This document shows positions 60,117-64,000 of a stretch of 64,000 nt of DNA, piece after piece. Where the stretch lies: the NCBI RefSeq assembly GCF_003855255.1, contig NZ_CP034072.1:4399920-4463919 (forward strand), given 5' to 3'. Under the pieces are notes generated by a model, which saw only the letters and a program-made list of their open reading frames with translations, searched no databases and was not told the DNA's origin. Position numbers and translations under genes: made by a program. Origin of the DNA: Mycolicibacterium nivoides. Its GTDB lineage: Bacteria; Actinomycetota; Actinomycetes; Mycobacteriales; Mycobacteriaceae. Each line of letters begins with the position of its first letter. Position 1 is the stretch's first letter.

Positions 60117-60881
60117 ATGGTGTTCGACGCCGTAGGTAACCCCCAGACGATTCTGCTGCTCGGCGGCACTTCAGAGATCGGGCTGGCGATCTGTGAGCGC
60201 TATCTGCGCGACGCCTCTGCCCGCATCGTGCTGGCCGCCCTCCCCGGGGATCCGGGCCGCGACGACGCGGTGGCCCAGCTGCGTAACGCCGGTGCCAGTT
60301 CGGTCGAGGTCATCGACTTCGACGCAGTCGACACCGCCAGCCACCCCGATGTGATCGACAAGGCGTTCGCCTCCGGTGACGTGGATGTCGCGATCGTCGC
60401 CTTCGGCCTGCTCGGCGATGCCGAAGAGTTGTGGCAGAACCAGCGCAAGGCCGTGCAGATCGCCGAAATCAACTACACCGCAGCGGTTTCCGTCGGTGTC
60501 CTGGTCGGCGAGAAGATGCGCGCCCAAGGCTACGGCCAGATCATCGCGATGAGCTCGGCCGCGGGCGAGCGGGTGCGCCGGTCCAACTTCGTCTACGGCT
60601 CCACCAAGGCCGGACTCGACGGGTTCTACCTCGGCCTCGGTGAGGCCCTGCGCGAGTTCGGCGTGCGGGTCCTGGTGATCCGGCCCGGTCAGGTGCGGAC
60701 CCGCATGAGCGCCCATGTCAAGGAAGCCCCGCTGACCGTCGACAAGGAATACGTGGCAGAACTGGCCGTCACCGCGTCGGCCAAGGGCAAGGAGCTGGTC
60801 TGGGCGCCTGGCGCGTTCCGCTACGTGATGATGGTTCTGCGGCACATCCCGCGGCCCATCTTCCGCAAGCTTCCCATCTGA
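60117..60881 (+). CDS. dprE2: Decaprenylphosphoryl-2-keto-ribose reductase DprE2
   Basis: A 254-residue SDR starting [22 protein letters not shown], with glycine motif GTSEIG, an Asp-rich segment VIDFDAVDT, catalytic Ser in MSSAAGER and YGSTKAG. It corresponds to Rv3791 and reduces the DprE1 product with NADH to give decaprenyl-P-arabinose, the only arabinose donor of the cell wall. It overlaps aftA by one base (TGATG), so aftA is translated from the same message. In this organism it is separated from dprE1 by about 4.9 kb of furA-katG and the MpaB operon. Confidence 0.94.
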   Translation: MVFDAVGNPQTILLLGGTSEIGLAICERYLRDASARIVLAALPGDPGRDDAVAQLRNAGASSVEVIDFDAVDTASHPDVIDKAFASGDVDVAIVAFGLLGDAEELWQNQRKAVQIAEINYTAAVSVGVLVGEKMRAQGYGQIIAMSSAAGERVRRSNFVYGSTKAGLDGFYLGLGEALREFGVRVLVIRPGQVRTRMSAHVKEAPLTVDKEYVAELAVTASAKGKELVWAPGAFRYVMMVLRHIPRPIFRKLPI

Positions 60882-62761
60882 TGCAGGCCGGACTGGCCGG
60901 TCCGGCCAGGGTGACCGGACACATGGTGATCGCCCTCATGCTCGCCTCGGCGGTGGCCGGGGTGTCGATCGCGGCGATCGCCCAGGTCCAATGGCCGGCC
61001 TACAACACGTCCAACCAACTGCACGCGCTCACCACGGTGGGCCAGGTCGGCGCGCTGGCCGGAATCTTCGCCGCCGGACTGATCTGGCGTAGAGGCCGGC
61101 GCACCCTGGCCCGGCTGGCCGCACTGATCTTCCTGTCCGCGTTCTCGGTGGTCACCCTGGCGATGCCGCTGGGCGCCACCAAGCTGTACCTGTTCGGGGT
61201 CTCGGTCGACCAGCAGTTCCGCACCGAGTACCTGACCCGGCTGGCCGATGCCCCCGGCCTGCACGACATGACCTACTTCGGCCTTCCGCCGTACTACCCG
61301 GCCGGGTGGTTCTGGATGGGCGGGCGCATCGCCTCGTCCACCGGCACCCCGGCCTGGGAGATGTTCAAGCCCTGGTCGATCGTCTCGATCACCATCGCCG
61401 TGGCACTCGCTTTTGTGTTGTGGGCAACCATGATTCGGTTCGAGTACGCACTGATCGTGACCACCGCGAGCACCGCGGCCATGCTGGCCTACTCCTCCAC
61501 CGAGCCCTACGCCGCGATCATCACCGTGCTGTTGCCGCCGGTGTTCGTGCTGGCCTGGTCGGGGTTGAGAGGCAAGACCCGCAACGGGGGCTGGGCCGCC
61601 GTCATCGGCGTCGGGATCTTCCTCGGCTTCGCCGCCCTCTTCTACACCCTGCTGCTGGCCTACTGCGCATTCACGCTGGCCTTGATGGCGCTGGTGCTGG
61701 CGATCGCGCGGCGCCGGATCGACCCGCTGCTGCGCCTGCTGGTCATCGCCCTGATCTCCGGGGCGATCGCCCTGATCACCTGGGGCCCGTACCTGCTGGC
61801 CGCGCTGCGCGGTGAACCCGCCGAGAAGGGCACCGCGCAGCACTATCTACCCGACGCCGGCGCCCAGCTGACCTTCCCGATGCTGAGCTTCACGCTGCTC
61901 GGCGCGCTGTGCATGCTCGGCACGTTGTGGCTGGTGGTCCGCGCGCGCACCTCGACGCGGGCCGGGGCCCTGGCCATCGCGGTGCTCGCCGTCTACGCCT
62001 GGTCACTGCTGTCGATGCTGACCACCCTGGCCGGCACCACGCTGCTGTCCTTCCGGTTGCAGCCCGCACTGACCGTGCTGCTCACCACCGCGGGCGCGTT
62101 CGGTTTCATCGAGGCGACGCGGGCCATCGCACGGCGCTACCAGCCGGAAACCGCGCAGCGCGTCACCATCGCGGCCGCCGCCGTCGGCGTGATCGGCGCC
62201 GTCACCTTCAGCCAGGACATCCCCGACGTGCTGCGCCCCGACATCAACGTGGCCTACACCGACACCGACGGAACCGGGCAGCGGGCAGACCGCCGGGCGC
62301 CCGGTGCCGAGCGCTACTACCGCGAGATCGACGCCAAGATCGCCGAGGTCACCGGAGTGCCGCGCAACCAGACCGTGGTGCTGACCGCCGACTACAGCTT
62401 CCTGTCGTACTACCCCTACTACGGGTTCCAGGGCCTGACGTCGCACTATGCCAACCCGCTTGCCGAATTCGACAAGCGCGCCAAGGCAATCGAGGGCTGG
62501 GCCACGCTGAGCGAGGCCGACCAGTTCGTGAAGGCGCTTGACGAGATGCCCTGGAAGGCGCCGACCGTGTTCCTGATGCGCCACGGCGCGAACGACACCT
62601 ACACGCTGCGCCTGGCCTCCGACGTCTACCCCAACCAGCCGAACGTGCGCCGCTACCACGTGGCGCTCGACGCGGCACTGTTCAAAGATCCACGTTTCGA
62701 GGTGACCGACATCGGCCCGTTCGTCCTGGCGATCAGAAAGCCAACTCCCGATGGCCATTAA
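60881..62761 (+). CDS. aftA: Galactan 5-O-arabinofuranosyltransferase AftA
   Basis: A 626-residue GT-C enzyme, equivalent to Rv3792. About 11 membrane segments in the first 430 residues are followed by a periplasmic C-terminal domain (about 440-626). The first loop (about 100-145) holds [21 protein letters not shown], with the acidic motif of lipid-phosphate-sugar transferases. It transfers the first arabinofuranose from decaprenyl-P-arabinose to the galactan. The start overlaps the dprE2 stop and its stop overlaps the embC start by 11 bases. Confidence 0.93.
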   Translation: MQAGLAGPARVTGHMVIALMLASAVAGVSIAAIAQVQWPAYNTSNQLHALTTVGQVGALAGIFAAGLIWRRGRRTLARLAALIFLSAFSVVTLAMPLGATKLYLFGVSVDQQFRTEYLTRLADAPGLHDMTYFGLPPYYPAGWFWMGGRIASSTGTPAWEMFKPWSIVSITIAVALAFVLWATMIRFEYALIVTTASTAAMLAYSSTEPYAAIITVLLPPVFVLAWSGLRGKTRNGGWAAVIGVGIFLGFAALFYTLLLAYCAFTLALMALVLAIARRRIDPLLRLLVIALISGAIALITWGPYLLAALRGEPAEKGTAQHYLPDAGAQLTFPMLSFTLLGALCMLGTLWLVVRARTSTRAGALAIAVLAVYAWSLLSMLTTLAGTTLLSFRLQPALTVLLTTAGAFGFIEATRAIARRYQPETAQRVTIAAAAVGVIGAVTFSQDIPDVLRPDINVAYTDTDGTGQRADRRAPGAERYYREIDAKIAEVTGVPRNQTVVLTADYSFLSYYPYYGFQGLTSHYANPLAEFDKRAKAIEGWATLSEADQFVKALDEMPWKAPTVFLMRHGANDTYTLRLASDVYPNQPNVRRYHVALDAALFKDPRFEVTDIGPFVLAIRKPTPDGH

Positions 62762-64000
62762 TTCCGGCGCAGACGCGCCGATAACATCAGAGCCCGTGAC
62801 GGGACCGCAAGGAACCGCCGGCCGCAACCACCGGACAGTGCGGCTCATCGCGGTCGTCGCCGGTCTGCTCGGCGTATTGATGGCGGTGGCGACACCGCTG
62901 CTTCCGGTCAAGCAGACGACCGCCCAGCTGAACTGGCCGCAGAACGGCACCTGGCAGAGCGTCAACGCGCCGCTGATCGGGTACGTCGCCACCGATCTGA
63001 CCATCACCGTGCCGTGCCAGGCCGCCGCAGGCCTGGCGGGACCGGAGAACCGCGGCCGCACGGTCCTGCTGTCGACCGTGCCCAAGCAGGCGCCCAAGGC
63101 CGTCGACCGCGGCCTGCTGATCGAACGGGTCAACAACGACCTGCTGGTCATCGTGCGCAACACCCCGGTGGTCAGCGCGCCGCTGGACGCGGTGCTCAGC
63201 CCGGCCTGCCAGACCCTGACCTTCACCGCGCACGCCGACAAGGTGACCGGCGAATTCGTCGGGCTCACGCAGGCCGACGCCAGTGACACCGCCGACGAAC
63301 CCGACGCACCCCTGCGCGGTGAGCGCGGCGGCTACGACTTCCGGCCGCAGATCGTCGGCGTCTTCACCGACCTGTCCGGCCCCGCACCCGAGGGCCTGAA
63401 GTTCTCGGCCACCATCGACTCCCGGTACAGCAGTGCCCCGACGCTGCTCAAACTGATGGCGATGATCATCGGCGTCGCCATGACCGTCATCGCCCTGGGC
63501 GCGCTGCATCGTCTCGACTCCGCCGACGGCGTCCGGCACCGGCGTTTCCTGCCGCCCCGCTGGTGGTCGATGACGCCACTGGACGGACTGGTCACCGCGG
63601 TCCTGGTGTGGTGGCACTTCGTCGGGGCCAACACGTCCGACGACGGCTACATCCTGACCATGGCCCGGGTGTCCGAGCGGGCCGGCTATATGGCCAACTA
63701 CTACCGCTGGTTCGGCACCCCCGAGGCTCCGTTCGGTTGGTACTACGACCTGCTGGCACTGTGGGCCCACGTCTCCACCGCCAGCATCTGGCTGCGGCTA
63801 CCCACGTTGCTCATGGCGCTGGCCTGCTGGTGGGTGATCAGCCGTGAGGTGCTGCCGCGACTCGGCCGAGCCGTCAAGACCAACCGTGCGGCCGCCTGGA
63901 CCGCCGCAGGCATGTTCCTGGCGTTCTGGCTTCCGCTCAACAACGGCCTTCGCCCCGAACCGATCATCGCCCTCGGCATTCTGCTGACGTGGTGTTCGGT
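62751..64000 (+). CDS. embC: Arabinosyltransferase EmbC, 5' part (runs off window)
   Basis: An open frame from ATG at 62751 to the window end (about 416 residues visible). It starts [15 protein letters not shown], then the first membrane helix [20 protein letters not shown], the beta-rich extracytoplasmic domain, and the GT-C acidic motif NTSDDGY with Asp297-Asp298. EmbA, EmbB and EmbC are paralogues; position directly after aftA and the order in M. tuberculosis (Rv3792-Rv3793) point to EmbC, which extends lipoarabinomannan. Ethambutol targets the family. The 3' end and C-terminal domain are outside the window. Confidence 0.9.
   Translation, partial: MAINSGADAPITSEPVTGPQGTAGRNHRTVRLIAVVAGLLGVLMAVATPLLPVKQTTAQLNWPQNGTWQSVNAPLIGYVATDLTITVPCQAAAGLAGPENRGRTVLLSTVPKQAPKAVDRGLLIERVNNDLLVIVRNTPVVSAPLDAVLSPACQTLTFTAHADKVTGEFVGLTQADASDTADEPDAPLRGERGGYDFRPQIVGVFTDLSGPAPEGLKFSATIDSRYSSAPTLLKLMAMIIGVAMTVIALGALHRLDSADGVRHRRFLPPRWWSMTPLDGLVTAVLVWWHFVGANTSDDGYILTMARVSERAGYMANYYRWFGTPEAPFGWYYDLLALWAHVSTASIWLRLPTLLMALACWWVISREVLPRLGRAVKTNRAAAWTAAGMFLAFWLPLNNGLRPEPIIALGILLTWCS

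Noticed and set aside
1..64000. CRISPR arrays and insertion sequences
   Set aside because: No regularly spaced repeats and no transposase-like proteins with DDE or HUH motifs were seen.

Overview
The window is high-GC actinobacterial DNA, and its gene content identifies a rapidly growing Mycobacterium (Mycolicibacterium). It carries the arabinogalactan and cell-wall locus known from M. tuberculosis as Rv3772 to Rv3793. It also has an MspA-type outer-membrane porin, which slow growers lack, and furA-katG sits between dprE1 and dprE2, as I recall for M. smegmatis. Many start codons lie 6-8 bases after a TAnnnT -10 element, the signature of leaderless mycobacterial transcripts.

Layout. 1-2114: end of a phosphotransferase gene, a histidine phosphatase and an SDR. 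2145-6400: a probable organophosphonate (2-aminoethylphosphonate-like) catabolic locus made of a GntR regulator, an OPA-type MFS transporter, a PhnX-like HAD hydrolase and a DAO-type FAD oxidase, with the same operator architecture at both promoters. 6445-11021: an alkylsulfatase, two tandem imine-reductase-like genes divergent from an HxlR regulator, and a phosphoesterase. 11085-16542: small proteins, tRNA-Arg and tRNA-Ser, pat (hisC2), a TIGR03086 protein, echA21 and an epimerase. 16589-23961: regulators, a cutinase, an acyl-ACP desaturase behind a palindromic operator, and an Ntn hydrolase. 24120-39893: an accessory region of species-specific small secreted and membrane proteins, duplicated secreted proteins, a decayed DUF4436 gene, a TetR-controlled FMO/SDR/decarboxylase/OYE operon and two direct repeats about 8.1 kb apart. 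It ends at tRNA-Ser(UGA).

39913-64000 is the conserved cell-wall locus. It holds a quinone-oxidoreductase-like gene, an aminotransferase-like protein without the usual lysine, the Rv3779-type membrane protein, the proteasome activator pafE, the galactan exporter wzt/wzm with the galactan-initiating transferase glfT1, a porin, and several unrelated genes. It continues with GtrA, dprE1, furA-katG, a TetR/MpaB operon, dprE2, aftA and the 5' part of embC.

How the parts work together. GlfT1 starts the galactan chain and Wzm/Wzt export it. DprE1 and DprE2 make decaprenyl-phosphoryl-arabinose, and AftA and EmbC use that donor on the outer face of the membrane. FurA controls the catalase-peroxidase KatG. 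The phosphonate-like locus should import an organophosphonate, oxidise it and cleave its C-P bond under GntR control. It has no PhnW transaminase in view.
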